Notes under the pieces: model-generated
What the model saw: only the letters and a program-made list of their open reading frames with translations
Told to the model about the DNA's origin: nothing
Database searches by the model: none
Assembly (NCBI GenBank): GCA_021496925.1
Contig: CP053915.1
Span: 1,984,001 to 2,048,000, forward strand
Reading direction: 5' to 3'
DNA length: 64,000 bases
Source of the DNA: Acidovorax sp. YS12
GTDB taxonomy: Bacteria; Pseudomonadota; Gammaproteobacteria; Burkholderiales; Burkholderiaceae_C
Translations under genes and position numbers: made by a program
In this document: one piece after another, positions 7,206-15,610 of the stretch
Position numbering within the stretch: the first letter of the stretch is position 1
Layout of the letters: each line of letters begins with the position of its first letter

Positions 7206-9074
7206 ATGGCTTTCCAGGCACCTTCTCCCCCGCTGTCTTCGCTCGCCGACATCGAGCGCTTTGAGCAGGCGCAGCCTTTCGAGGCGCGCTGTACGGCCAC
7301 CAGCATCCATGCGGTGCTGGCGCAATCGGCGGCGCAGCATGCATCGCGCACGGCGCTGACGCTGCTGCGCGACGACGATCCGCTGCAAGTCCAGGGCACG
7401 CTGACCTATGGCCAGCTGTTCGCCGGGGTCACGCAGACCGCCAACCTGTTCACCGCGCTGGGCGGGCCGCGCGTGGGCGTGGCACTCATGCTGCCCAACC
7501 TGGTCGAGACGCAACTGGCGCTGTGGGGCGCGGAATGCACGGGCTATGCGGTGCCCCTGAACGTGCTGCTGTCGGTGGACTACCTCGTGCACCTGGTGCA
7601 AGCCGCCGATGCGCGCATCCTGGTGGCCGCCGGCTCGCAGATCAGCCCCGACCTCTGGGCCAAGGCGCAGGCCGTCGCCGCCCGGGTGCCCGGTCTGAAG
7701 CTGCTGGCCGTCAACCGGGGCGACGCGCCGCCGCTGCCCGCCGGGGCGCTGGATTTCAACCTGGCGCGGGCAGCGCACTCCGCGAGCCAGCTGGATGCGC
7801 CAAGCGGGTCGGGCAACGACCGCGCGGCCTTCTACCACACGGGCGGCACCACGGGTGCCCCCAAGCTCGTGGCGCACACGCACCGCAACCAGATCACGGC
7901 CGCGTTCGGCGCGGCCACCGTGCTGGGCCTGCAGCCGGACGACGTGCTCGCGCACGGCCTGCCGCTGTTCCACGTCGCGGGCACCATCTTCGGGTCGCTG
8001 GCGCAGTTCATGGCGGGCACCCACGTGCTCATGCTGTCGTCTGCGGGCCTGCGCAACCCGCAGGTGATCCGGCAGTTCTGGAAGATCATCGAGCGCCACC
8101 GCGTGACCATCGGCGGCGGCGTGCCCACGTCCATCGCCGCGCTGCTGGGCGTGCCGGTGGATGCGGACATCTCCAGCCTGCGCATGAACGTCAGCGGCGC
8201 GGCCAGCATTCCGCGCGCCGTGGCGCAGCAGTACGAGGCGCACACCGGCCGGTTGATCCACCAGGTGCTGGGCATGACCGAGTGCGGCGGCATCATCGCC
8301 ATTGCCCCGGCGGGTGGGCAGCCCGTGGCGGATTCGGTGGGTTTTCGCATTCCCTACACCAAGGCGGAAATCCGCCGCCTGGCGGCCGATGGCAGCGTGT
8401 CGGGCATCTGCGCGCCCAATGAGGTCGGCGTGCTCGTGATCCAGGGGAACCATGTCAGCCCCGGCTACCACAACATCGGCGAAGACCAGACCTTCATGGG
8501 CCAGCAGACCGTGAACTCCGGCGACCTCGCCTATGCAGACGAAGCGGGTCGGATCTACATCGTGGGCCGCAGCAAGGATCTGATCATCCGCAGCGGCCAC
8601 AACATCGACCCTGGCCCGCTGGAGGATGCGCTGCTCGAACACCCGGCGGTCGCGGGCGCGGCGGCCGTGGGCCAGCCGGACCGCCACGCGGGCGAGCTGC
8701 CCGTGTGCTACGTGGTATTCAAGCCCGGAAAAAGCGCCAGCGAGGAAGAGCTGCGTGCCTTCATGGAGCCGCGCCTGCCCGAGCGGCCCTCCTGGCCCAA
8801 GCACTACTACACGGTCGAGAGCCTGCCCATGACCGGCGTCGGCAAGCCCTTCAAGCCCGCCCTGCGGATGGATGCGGCCCAGAGGCTGGCCGCCCGCCTC
8901 ATCGGCGAGGGCATCGGCGCCGGCGGGGTGGCGGTGCGCTGCGAGCAGGACGGCAAGGCCGGCATGCGCGTCGTCGTGGAACTGGCCGGGCCCCAATGGG
9001 CGCACCGCGAGCGCATCGGCGCCTTGCTCGAAGGCCACCTGTTCAGCGTTTCCATCGTCGCGGTGACGGGGTAG
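7206..9074 (+). CDS. AMP-dependent acyl-CoA synthetase/ligase
   Basis: A 622-residue ANL-superfamily enzyme that should activate a carboxylic acid to its CoA thioester via an acyl-adenylate. Motif A3 (FYHTGGTTGAPKLVAHTHRN) is near residue 210, A5 (VLGMTECGG) is in the middle, and A7/A8 (SGDLAYADEAGRIYIVGRSKDLIIRSGHNIDP) follows. The C-terminal domain holds the catalytic Lys segment MTGVGKPFKPALR. The start at 7206 has AGGAG at good distance; an ATG at 7188 overlapping the previous stop is the alternative. A tail of about 70 residues extends beyond A10, longer than many relatives. Substrate unknown. It supplies the CoA ester for the dehydrogenase encoded next. Confidence 0.9.
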   Translation: MAFQAPSPPLSSLADIERFEQAQPFEARCTATSIHAVLAQSAAQHASRTALTLLRDDDPLQVQGTLTYGQLFAGVTQTANLFTALGGPRVGVALMLPNLVETQLALWGAECTGYAVPLNVLLSVDYLVHLVQAADARILVAAGSQISPDLWAKAQAVAARVPGLKLLAVNRGDAPPLPAGALDFNLARAAHSASQLDAPSGSGNDRAAFYHTGGTTGAPKLVAHTHRNQITAAFGAATVLGLQPDDVLAHGLPLFHVAGTIFGSLAQFMAGTHVLMLSSAGLRNPQVIRQFWKIIERHRVTIGGGVPTSIAALLGVPVDADISSLRMNVSGAASIPRAVAQQYEAHTGRLIHQVLGMTECGGIIAIAPAGGQPVADSVGFRIPYTKAEIRRLAADGSVSGICAPNEVGVLVIQGNHVSPGYHNIGEDQTFMGQQTVNSGDLAYADEAGRIYIVGRSKDLIIRSGHNIDPGPLEDALLEHPAVAGAAAVGQPDRHAGELPVCYVVFKPGKSASEEELRAFMEPRLPERPSWPKHYYTVESLPMTGVGKPFKPALRMDAAQRLAARLIGEGIGAGGVAVRCEQDGKAGMRVVVELAGPQWAHRERIGALLEGHLFSVSIVAVTG

Positions 9075-9087
9075 GAGGGGGCAGCAC

Positions 9088-10236
9088 ATGCAGTTCACAC
9101 CCGAGCATCTGAGCCTGCGCGAGAGCGCGGCGCGCTTCATCGAAGCGGAAATCAATCCCCACGTGGACGCCTGGGAGGCCGAAGGCGTGGTGCCCGCGCG
9201 CGCGCTGTACCGCAAGCTCGGCCGCATGGGCTTCCTGGGCATCCACAAGCCGCTGGAAGACGGCGGCCAGGGCCTGGACTACAGCTATGCCTTGGTCTTC
9301 GCGGAGGAACTGGGCAACGTGCGCGCTGCCGGGGTCACCATGGGCATCGGCGTGCAAACGGACATGGCGACGCCCGCGCTGGCGCGCCATGGCAGCGACG
9401 AGCTGCGGGCGCAGTTCCTGCGCCCCTCCATCGCGGGCGACCTGGTGGCGGCCATCGGCGTGTCCGAGGTGTCGGCAGGCTCGGACGTCAGCGCGGTGCG
9501 CACCGTGGCCCGCAGGGATGGCGACGAGTACGTGATCGACGGCGGCAAGATGTGGATCACCAACGGCACGCAGGCCGACTGGATCTGCCTGCTGGCGGTG
9601 ACCGGCGAAGGCCCCGCGCACGCCAACAAGTCCCTGCTTGCCGTGCCCATGGACCTGCCCGGCGTCTCCATGTCGCGCAAGCTGGACAAGCTGGGCATGC
9701 GCAGCGCCGACACGGCGCAGATCCATTTCGACGGCGTGCGCGTGCCCCGCCGCTTCCTGATCGGCCGCGAGAACGAAGGCTTTCGCATGCAGATGCAGCA
9801 GTTCCAGGAAGAGCGCATCTGGATCGCGGCCACGGTCATCAAGGCCCTGGAGCGCGTCATCCGCGACACCATCGACTACACCGCCGAACGCTGCGCCTTC
9901 GGCCGCAGGGTGCTGGACAACCAGGTGGTGCGGTTCCGGCTGGCCGAACTGCAGGCGGAAGTCGAACTGCTGCGCTCGCTGGTGTACCGCGCCGTCGGGG
10001 AGCTGGTGGCCGGGCGCGACGTGACGCTGCTGGCATCCGCCGCCAAGCTCAAGGCAGGGCGGCTGGCGCGCGAAGTGACGGACGCCTGCCTGCAGTTCTT
10101 TGGCGGCATGGGCTTCATGAACGAGACGCCCGTGTCGCGCGCGTTCCGGGACTTGCGCTCCATCTCGATCGTGGGCGGCGCCGATGAGGTGATGCTGGAG
10201 ATTCTGTCCAAGGGGCAGTTACGGCACGGCTTGTGA
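9088..10236 (+). CDS. Acyl-CoA dehydrogenase
   Basis: A 382-residue FAD enzyme that introduces a 2,3-double bond into an acyl-CoA and passes electrons to ETF. The order is normal: N-terminal helical domain, the middle beta-domain with AIGVSEVSAGSDVSAVRT and DGGKMWITNGTQADWI, then the C-terminal helical domain with YTAERCAFGRRVLDNQVVRFRLAEL and LQFFGGMGFMNETPVSRAFRDLRSISIVGGADEVM. Length matches the family. It starts 13 bp after the synthetase stop (AGGAGGGGGCAGC precedes), so it is translated from the same mRNA. Together the three genes form a small acid-degradation operon under PadR control. Confidence 0.93.
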   Translation: MQFTPEHLSLRESAARFIEAEINPHVDAWEAEGVVPARALYRKLGRMGFLGIHKPLEDGGQGLDYSYALVFAEELGNVRAAGVTMGIGVQTDMATPALARHGSDELRAQFLRPSIAGDLVAAIGVSEVSAGSDVSAVRTVARRDGDEYVIDGGKMWITNGTQADWICLLAVTGEGPAHANKSLLAVPMDLPGVSMSRKLDKLGMRSADTAQIHFDGVRVPRRFLIGRENEGFRMQMQQFQEERIWIAATVIKALERVIRDTIDYTAERCAFGRRVLDNQVVRFRLAELQAEVELLRSLVYRAVGELVAGRDVTLLASAAKLKAGRLAREVTDACLQFFGGMGFMNETPVSRAFRDLRSISIVGGADEVMLEILSKGQLRHGL

Positions 10237-10239
10237 TGT

Positions 10240-10645
10240 CTGGCTCAGGGACCGAGGGCCGCCACCGCAGGCCATCGCCTTGTCCGCCGGCAGGAACGCC
10301 ATCCAGCGAGAGCTGCTGGAGGGCCTTAGCGTCCTGCAGCACGGAGAGATCCTGCGCGATGACCTTCTCCATGAACAGCACCCCCAGCCTTGGCAGCGCG
10401 CACAGTTCATGCAGCGGGTCCTGGTCCACGCCGTGCACCCATATCCGGCGCAGGCGGGTGCGCGCGGCCAGGCCCTTGAGCGGCTTGCCCTTGCGCAGCA
10501 AGCGGGCGCCCTCGGCAAGCGCCGCGATGCTGGCCGCGGACGGCGCGGCGCGGGGGAAGGCATCCCACTCCAGCGACAGCCCCGCTGCGAAACGATCGAG
10601 ATGATCTTGGTGGTGAATCATCATGGGGGGGTGAGATGGCTTCAT
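10240..10645 (-). pseudogene. Truncated leucine-rich-repeat-like gene
   Basis: The minus-strand frame encodes about 130 residues with a weak leucine-rich pattern: LRRIWVHGVDQDPLHELCALPRLGVLFMEK then DLSVLQDAKALQQLSLDG, with spacing like LRR strands. After that the pattern is lost and the frame runs into the 3' end of the acyl-CoA dehydrogenase, stopping only at 10115. The best reading is the 5' part of an LRR-protein gene whose remainder is deleted. The start is unclear (Met at 10645 or 10621, no good ribosome site). Confidence 0.45.
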
Positions 10646-10696
10646 TCGACGGGCACCTTACTCCCGGCCTCAAGCAACCCGCAAAAAATCAAAAAA

Positions 10697-10737
10697 GATA
10701 GCTGTTCGCGCTTTCCCAGCAAGCGATAGAGCCCTTT
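10697..10737. repeat. Copy of the AGCGCTT-type intergenic palindrome (divergent)
   Basis: A degenerate copy: GATAGCTG at the left, then CGCGCTTTCCCAGCAAGCG, a hairpin of CGCTT/AAGCG type, followed by ATAGAGCCCTTT. It lies between two gene remnants. Confidence 0.55.
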
Positions 10738-10750
10738 CTGACTTGAAACT

Positions 10751-10929
10751 TCAATCCGCCACCCGCAGCAGGATTTTGCCGATGTGGCTGCCGCTTCCCA
10801 TCAACCGGCGCGCATCGGCTGCCGCCATGCACCAGCGGCGTGCTACCGGGCGCGATGTGGCCACGCTGGAAGACATTGGCCCAGACGGTGAAGAAGGCCT
10901 CGGGGATGGCGGCGGCGATGAGCGTAAAC
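10751..10929 (-). pseudogene. Remnant of an NAD(P)H:quinone oxidoreductase (zinc-type alcohol dehydrogenase family)
   Basis: Two conserved family blocks are joined with most of the gene missing. Reading leftwards, IPEAFFTVWANVFQRGHIAPG and LVHGGS come first; these normally precede the NAD(P)-binding GxGxxG region. After a frame change the true C-terminus follows, ADARRLMGSGSHIGKILLRVAD and a stop at 10751. The N-terminus and about 150-200 internal residues are deleted. The gene is dead; its presence marks deletion activity in this interval. Confidence 0.75.
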
Positions 10930-10965
10930 GGAATTGTTCAGGGTGGACTCATTATTTTGGCCACT

Positions 10966-11012
10966 ATCCCTTGTACAACAAGCGCTGGCAGCTCTCATTT
11001 CAAGAGCAGAAG
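10966..11012. repeat. Copy of the AGCGCTT-type intergenic palindrome (half-degraded)
   Basis: The right half CAAGCGCTGGCAGCTCTCATTT is well preserved and closely matches the copy after metG (24836-24856). The left half (CTTGTACAA) has lost the CCAGCGCTTG arm. The adjoining GCTCTCATTTCAAGAGC can form a second small hairpin, also seen in the metG copy. Confidence 0.6.
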
Positions 11013-11037
11013 GCGCAAAAATCAAATCTGAACCAAC

Positions 11038-11307
11038 TCACCCATGCTGCCGTTCCAACCGTCGTGCCGCAGGCGAAGAACCAACCCTCTGCGCCACGGC
11101 CACGCAGACCGCCCATGCTTGAGGTGTATTGCGGTGCAACTCGGCAAAAGGCGCCATGCGAACTCCGACAGGCCCCAAACACCAGCCCAGCAATCCATGG
11201 TCGTCCACCTCCAGCAACTGCTGTGCAAGTTGCCGAGGATCAACACCACCATCGGCCAAGAAATCCTGCACGCAAGCCACGTTCAGAGCCAATTTACTGA
11301 TGTACAT
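11038..11307 (-). CDS. Small hypothetical protein
   Basis: A frame of 89 residues starting MYISKLALNVACVQDFLADGGVDPRQ. It has a purine-rich AAAAGG upstream and lower G+C than its surroundings. I do not recognise a family. The N-terminal half looks like a real helix pattern, while the last 30 residues are Arg/Ala-rich and could be out-of-frame tail. It lies among gene remnants, so it may itself be a fragment. Confidence 0.35.
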   Translation of the reverse strand: MYISKLALNVACVQDFLADGGVDPRQLAQQLLEVDDHGLLGWCLGPVGVRMAPFAELHRNTPQAWAVCVAVAQRVGSSPAARRLERQHG

Positions 11308-11432
11308 AAGATGCCTTTTCGGTACCGCATCGCGAAAAGATCGTAAACACGCTCTTAAGCTCCCCATGCGCTGGGCTTGCGCCCCTGGGCCATTGTCCAA
11401 CAGCCTGTTGGGCAATGGCGCAATCCCAATGC

Positions 11433-11591
11433 TCACGTCTTTCCCAGCTTCTTGATGGCGCTCTCGAACTGCTCGATTTCCTTCAGATCATCGGCATCCA
11501 CCTCCTTGACTTCGACAGATTCTTCAATCTGTGCGAACAGCCGCTCATCGCCCAAATCCAGCGTCTTGAATTCTTCCCTCGGCCAGTTCAC
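11433..11591 (-). CDS. Very small acidic protein resembling a Tn5-type transposase N-terminus
   Basis: A 52-residue frame with a GTG start at 11591 and AGGAG five bases upstream. It begins NWPREEFKTLDLGDERLF, which resembles the W..EEF..xDLGDxRL start of the transposase DNA-binding domain in Tn5/IS4-type transposases. The rest (IEESVEVKEVDADDLKEIEQFE) is acidic and helical and does not continue the family. It may be a truncated transposase or an independent small protein. The ribosome site and steady codon pattern argue that it was once translated. Confidence 0.45.
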   Translation of the reverse strand: MNWPREEFKTLDLGDERLFAQIEESVEVKEVDADDLKEIEQFESAIKKLGKT

Positions 11592-11884
11592 TGCTTCTCC
11601 TGTGGTCTATGACCCACTATTGGAAATCAGGCAGATGTGTGTAAGGGGATGGGTTGAGGTACGCGTGCCGTAATCAGCTGCCTTCGTAAACCAGCCCGCC
11701 GCATAGTCCAGCGACCTCCGGTTTTTCACCCGTATACCAAGGTCAATCTGCGCGCTACCGTGCCAGCAGCGATTCGGGCGGATTCCGTCGATGCCATGGC
11801 AGGGGAGATTACAAGCAAAATCGGGCTCAAATGCTTGCTGGGCGCGCGCTGGAAGCTACCAATTGATGAGCAAATGAATGCGCG
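11592..11884. other. Intergenic stretch upstream of the small ORF, with one repeat copy
   Basis: No gene is convincing in these 290 bases. The part nearest selD (11821-11870) holds a copy of the dispersed palindrome family: ATGCTTGCTGGGCGCGCGCTGGAAGCTACC. It lies directly behind the selD stop and may serve as its terminator. The remainder looks like non-functional sequence of mixed composition. Confidence 0.5.
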
Positions 11885-12940
11885 TCAGGCGCTCACCTCC
11901 AGCCGCGCCGGCCCCTGCTGCACGTGGCCGACCACGGCCGCCTGCGCGAAACCTTCGCGCTGGAACACGGCCAGCACCTCCTCCACGCTGTCCGGCGCGC
12001 AGGCCACCAGCAGCCCACCGGAGGTCTGCGGGTCGGTGACCAGGCTCTGGGCCATGGCGGGCAGGCCCGGCGCCAGCACCACGCCCGCACCGTAGCCGGC
12101 CCAGTTGCGGCCGCTGGCGCCGGTGACGAAGCCCTGGGCAGCCAGTTGCTCCACGCCGGGCAGCAGGGGCACGCGCGCCCAGTCGATGTGCACCGTCACG
12201 CCCGCGCCGCGCGCCATCTCCAGCCCATGCCCGGCCAGGCCGAAGCCGGTCACGTCGGTAATGGCGTGCACGCCGGGCAGCGCGGCCAGCAGCGGGCCCG
12301 GGGTGTTGAGGCGTGTGGTGCTGTCGATCATCTGGCGGTAGCCCGCCTCGTCCAGTTGCTCCTTCTTCAGCGCGGCGGAGTACACGCCCACACCGAGCGG
12401 CTTGCCCAGCACCAGCACGTCGCCGGGCCGCGCGTCGGCGTTGCGGCGCACGCGATCGGGGTGCACCAGCCCCATAGCGACGAGGCCGTAGATCGGTTCG
12501 ACCGAGTCGATGGTGTGGCCGCCCGCGATGGGGATGCCGGCGGCGCGGCACACGTCCTGCCCGCCGCGCACGATGGCGCCTATCACGTCGAGCGGCAGCA
12601 CGTTCACTGGCATGGCCACCAGCGCCAGCGCCATGATGGGCTTGCCGCCCATGGCGTACACGTCCGACAGGGCGTTGGTGGCGGCGATGCGGCCGAACTC
12701 GTACGGATCGTCCACGATGGGCATGAAGAAGTCGGTAGTCGCCACCAGCGCCTGTTCATCGTTCAGGCGGTAGACGGCGGCGTCGTCCGAGGTCTCGATG
12801 CCCACCAGCAGCTCGGGCGGCACGAAGCCGGCCGCGCCGCTGGAGCGCAGGATGTCGGACAGCACGCCCGGGGCGATCTTGCAGCCGCAGCCGCCGCCGT
12901 GGGACAGGGAGGTCAGGCGCGGGGAGGGGGTGGTAGCCAT
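11885..12940 (-). CDS. selD: Selenide, water dikinase (selenophosphate synthetase)
   Basis: SelD makes selenophosphate from selenide and ATP, the selenium donor for Sec-tRNA and for 2-selenouridine in tRNA. The 351-residue product has the glycine-rich N-terminal loop SHGGGCGCKI with catalytic Cys18 and Lys21. The Cys is TGC, so SelD is not itself a selenoprotein here. The nucleotide/metal-binding blocks SDDAAVYRL and TTDFFMPIVDDPYEFGRIAATNALSDVYAMGG follow, and the C-terminal AIRS domain has DVTGFGLAGHGLEMA and TDPQTSGGLL. Start 12940 lies 2 bp after the apbC stop, so the two are co-transcribed. selB and selC lie 10 kb away on the opposite strand. Confidence 0.96.
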   Translation of the reverse strand: MATTPSPRLTSLSHGGGCGCKIAPGVLSDILRSSGAAGFVPPELLVGIETSDDAAVYRLNDEQALVATTDFFMPIVDDPYEFGRIAATNALSDVYAMGGKPIMALALVAMPVNVLPLDVIGAIVRGGQDVCRAAGIPIAGGHTIDSVEPIYGLVAMGLVHPDRVRRNADARPGDVLVLGKPLGVGVYSAALKKEQLDEAGYRQMIDSTTRLNTPGPLLAALPGVHAITDVTGFGLAGHGLEMARGAGVTVHIDWARVPLLPGVEQLAAQGFVTGASGRNWAGYGAGVVLAPGLPAMAQSLVTDPQTSGGLLVACAPDSVEEVLAVFQREGFAQAAVVGHVQQGPARLEVSA

Positions 12941-12942
12941 GT

Positions 12943-14034
12943 TCAGGAAGACTTGCTGATGGTGATGGTGGGGAACTTGCTGGAGAAGTCCTTGCCCTGC
13001 TGCGCGATCTTCACTGCCACCGTGCGGGCGATGGTCTTGTAGATACGCGCCACGTCGCCATCGGGCTCGGCGGCCACGGTGGGGCGGCCGCTGTCGGCCT
13101 GCTCGCGGATCGACAGGCGCAGCGGCAGCGCACCCAGGTAGTCCATGCCCTGGCTCTGCGCCATCTTCTTGCCGCCGTCCTGGCCGAAGATGTGCTCCAC
13201 GTGGCCGCAGTGGCTGCACACGTGCACGGCCATGTTCTCGACGATGCCGAGGATGGGCACGCTCACCTTCTGGAACATGGTGATGCCCTTCCTGGCGTCG
13301 AGCAGCGCGATGTCCTGCGGCGTGGTGACGATGACCGCGCCCGTGAGCGGCACCTTCTGCGCCATGGTGAGCTGGATGTCGCCAGTGCCGGGGGGCATGT
13401 CCACCACGAGGTAGTCCAGGTCGTCCCAGCGCGTCTGCATGATGAGCTGCTCCAGCGCCTGGCTGGCCATGGGGCCGCGCCAGATCATGGCCTGCTCGTC
13501 CTTGACGAGGAAGCCGATGGAGTTGATCTGCAGCCCCATGGCGCGCTTGGGCTCCATCAGCTTGCCGTCCAGGCTCTCCACGTCGCCCGAGGTGCCGGTC
13601 ATCATGGGCTGGCTGGGGCCGTAGATGTCAGCGTCCAGCAGGCCCACGCGCGCACCCTCGGCCGCCAGCGCCAGGGCCAGGTTCACGGCCGTGGTGCTCT
13701 TGCCCACGCCGCCCTTGCCCGAGGCGACGGCGATGATGTTCTTCACCCCCGGCAGCAACGGCATGCCACGCTGCACCGCATGGGCCACGACCTTGGTGGC
13801 GATGTTGACCGAGACGTTGTCCACGCCCGCCACGCCCTTGGCGGCGCCGATGAACTGGCGGCGCAGCTCGGGCACCAGGCTTTGCGCGGGGTAGCCCAGC
13901 TCGACGTCGAAGGCGACGTCGCCGCCGGAGATTTGCACGTTGCGCACCGCGCGCGTGGAGACGAAGTCCTTGCCCGTGTGCGGGTCGCACACGCTGGCGA
14001 GCGCCGCCAGCAGGCCTTGTTCAGTGACTGCCAT
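12943..14034 (-). CDS. apbC: Iron-sulfur carrier ATPase ApbC/Mrp
   Basis: A Mrp/NBP35-type P-loop ATPase that carries and transfers Fe-S clusters. The N-terminal MIP18-like domain (residues 1-85, LASVCDPHTGKDFVSTRAVRNV) is followed by the deviant Walker A GKGGVGKST at residues 106-114. Then come DADIYGPSQP, VDMPPGTGDIQLT and the bridging CSHC motif (C273, C276) that binds the cluster at the dimer interface. 363 residues is normal. Met at 14034 begins the conserved MAVTEQ start; an ATG at 14049 is possible. It is followed after 2 bp by selD, an arrangement that joins Fe-S and selenium metabolism. Confidence 0.94.
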   Translation of the reverse strand: MAVTEQGLLAALASVCDPHTGKDFVSTRAVRNVQISGGDVAFDVELGYPAQSLVPELRRQFIGAAKGVAGVDNVSVNIATKVVAHAVQRGMPLLPGVKNIIAVASGKGGVGKSTTAVNLALALAAEGARVGLLDADIYGPSQPMMTGTSGDVESLDGKLMEPKRAMGLQINSIGFLVKDEQAMIWRGPMASQALEQLIMQTRWDDLDYLVVDMPPGTGDIQLTMAQKVPLTGAVIVTTPQDIALLDARKGITMFQKVSVPILGIVENMAVHVCSHCGHVEHIFGQDGGKKMAQSQGMDYLGALPLRLSIREQADSGRPTVAAEPDGDVARIYKTIARTVAVKIAQQGKDFSSKFPTITISKSS

Positions 14035-14213
14035 GGTTTCTGGGATCATTCCTGTGGGGAGGGGAGCGCGCTAGTCTAGGCCAAGCCACCCGCCCTTTGC
14101 CGCCGCCGGGCCATCGGCCTGCCTGCGGGTTTCTCCACGGCCCGGGCGCGGGCGCACGGCGGCACACTCGGGAGGCCCTGCACCCGCGCGGCCATGCCAC
14201 TGCCCCACCCACC

Positions 14214-15473
14214 ATGCCCACACCCCCTTCTCCCTCCCGGCCCATGACCGGCCTGCTGCTCGCCGGCGGCGGCGCGCGCGCCGCCTACCAGGTCGGCGTG
14301 CTCGAAGCCATCGCGGCGCTGCGGCGCCACTGCGGCGAGGGGCGCGGGCCGAACCCGTTTCCCATCATCACGGGCACCTCGGCGGGCGCCATCAACGGCG
14401 CCGCGCTGGCCTGCGGCGCCGACCACTTCGAGCGCGCCGTGCGCCGCATCGCGCGCATGTGGGGCCACATCCGCGCAGGGCAGGTCTACCACGCCGATTC
14501 GCTGCACGTGATGCAAAGCGGCGCGCGCTGGCTCACGCTGCTGTCGCTGGGCTGGGCGCTTGCGCGCTGGAAGCGCACGCGCCCGCACTCGCTGCTGAAC
14601 AACGCGCCGCTGGAGCGGCTGCTGGCGCAGGTGGTGCCGCTGGTGCGCCTGCCACTGCTGATCCGCCAGGGCCACCTGCAGGCGCTGGCCATCACCGCGT
14701 CGAGCTACAGCTCGGGCGAGCACGTGACCTACTTCGAGGCCGGGCCGCAGGTGACGAGCTGGACGCGCTCGCAGCGCAAGGCGGCGCGCGAACGCATCAC
14801 GGCCGAGCACCTGCTGGCCTCGTCGGCCATTCCCTTCATCTTTCCGGCGCAGGCGCTGGCGGTGGACGGGCACACCGAGTACTTTGGCGACGGCTCCATG
14901 CGCCAGTCGGCCCCGCTGGCGCCCGCCATCCACCTGGGGGCCGAGCGCCTGCTGGTGGTGGGCACGGGGCGCCTGCACGAGCCGCCGCGCCACGGCCAGC
15001 CCGAGCCCAGCTATCCCACGCTGGCGCAGATCGCGGGGCATGCGCTGTCGAACATCTTCCTGGACGCGCTGGGCGTGGACGTGGAGCGCGCCCTGCGCAT
15101 CAACCACACGCTGTCGCTGATCCCGCCCGAGGCGCGCGCGCACAGCACCCTGCGGCCCGTGGACGTGCTGATGATCGTGCCCTCGCAGCGCATCGACGAC
15201 ATCGCCGCGCGCCACGTCACCGATCTGCCCGTGACCATGCGCACCATGCTGGGCGCGCTGGGCGTGACCTCGCAGGCGGGCGACGTGCGCGGCGCGGCAC
15301 TGGTGAGCTACCTGCTGTTCGAGCGCGCCTACACCCGCGAACTCATGGACCTGGGCCGCGCCGACACGCTGGCGCGGCGTGCCGAGGTCTGCCGCTTCTT
15401 CGGCTGGAACGACCCGGGCACGGCCCTGCCGGCACGCGCCAGCGACGACGACGGCAACAGCGAGGCCGACTGA
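14214..15473 (+). CDS. Patatin-like phospholipase
   Basis: A 419-residue patatin-domain hydrolase. The oxyanion loop GGGARAAYQVG is near residues 18-28, the nucleophile motif GTSAG has Ser56, and the DG dyad (YFGDGSMRQ) has Asp226. It has no signal peptide, so it probably acts inside the cell or at the inner membrane on phospholipid or acyl esters. It is divergent from apbC and upstream of the TonB receptor with a 137-bp gap, so it is probably a separate unit. A start at 14244 (MTGLLLAGGG) is an alternative. Confidence 0.88.
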   Translation: MPTPPSPSRPMTGLLLAGGGARAAYQVGVLEAIAALRRHCGEGRGPNPFPIITGTSAGAINGAALACGADHFERAVRRIARMWGHIRAGQVYHADSLHVMQSGARWLTLLSLGWALARWKRTRPHSLLNNAPLERLLAQVVPLVRLPLLIRQGHLQALAITASSYSSGEHVTYFEAGPQVTSWTRSQRKAARERITAEHLLASSAIPFIFPAQALAVDGHTEYFGDGSMRQSAPLAPAIHLGAERLLVVGTGRLHEPPRHGQPEPSYPTLAQIAGHALSNIFLDALGVDVERALRINHTLSLIPPEARAHSTLRPVDVLMIVPSQRIDDIAARHVTDLPVTMRTMLGALGVTSQAGDVRGAALVSYLLFERAYTRELMDLGRADTLARRAEVCRFFGWNDPGTALPARASDDDGNSEAD

Positions 15474-15610
15474 TACGCACGGGCACACACGTTTGTTTGC
15501 AATATCTGCTTACACCTGTCGCAAAATACCGCACTGCCATCCGCCAGCCCCCCTGTTCCCCGCAAGCCCCGGCCCCGCGCCGGCGGCGCATCCCTGCATA
15601 ACGCCGCACA

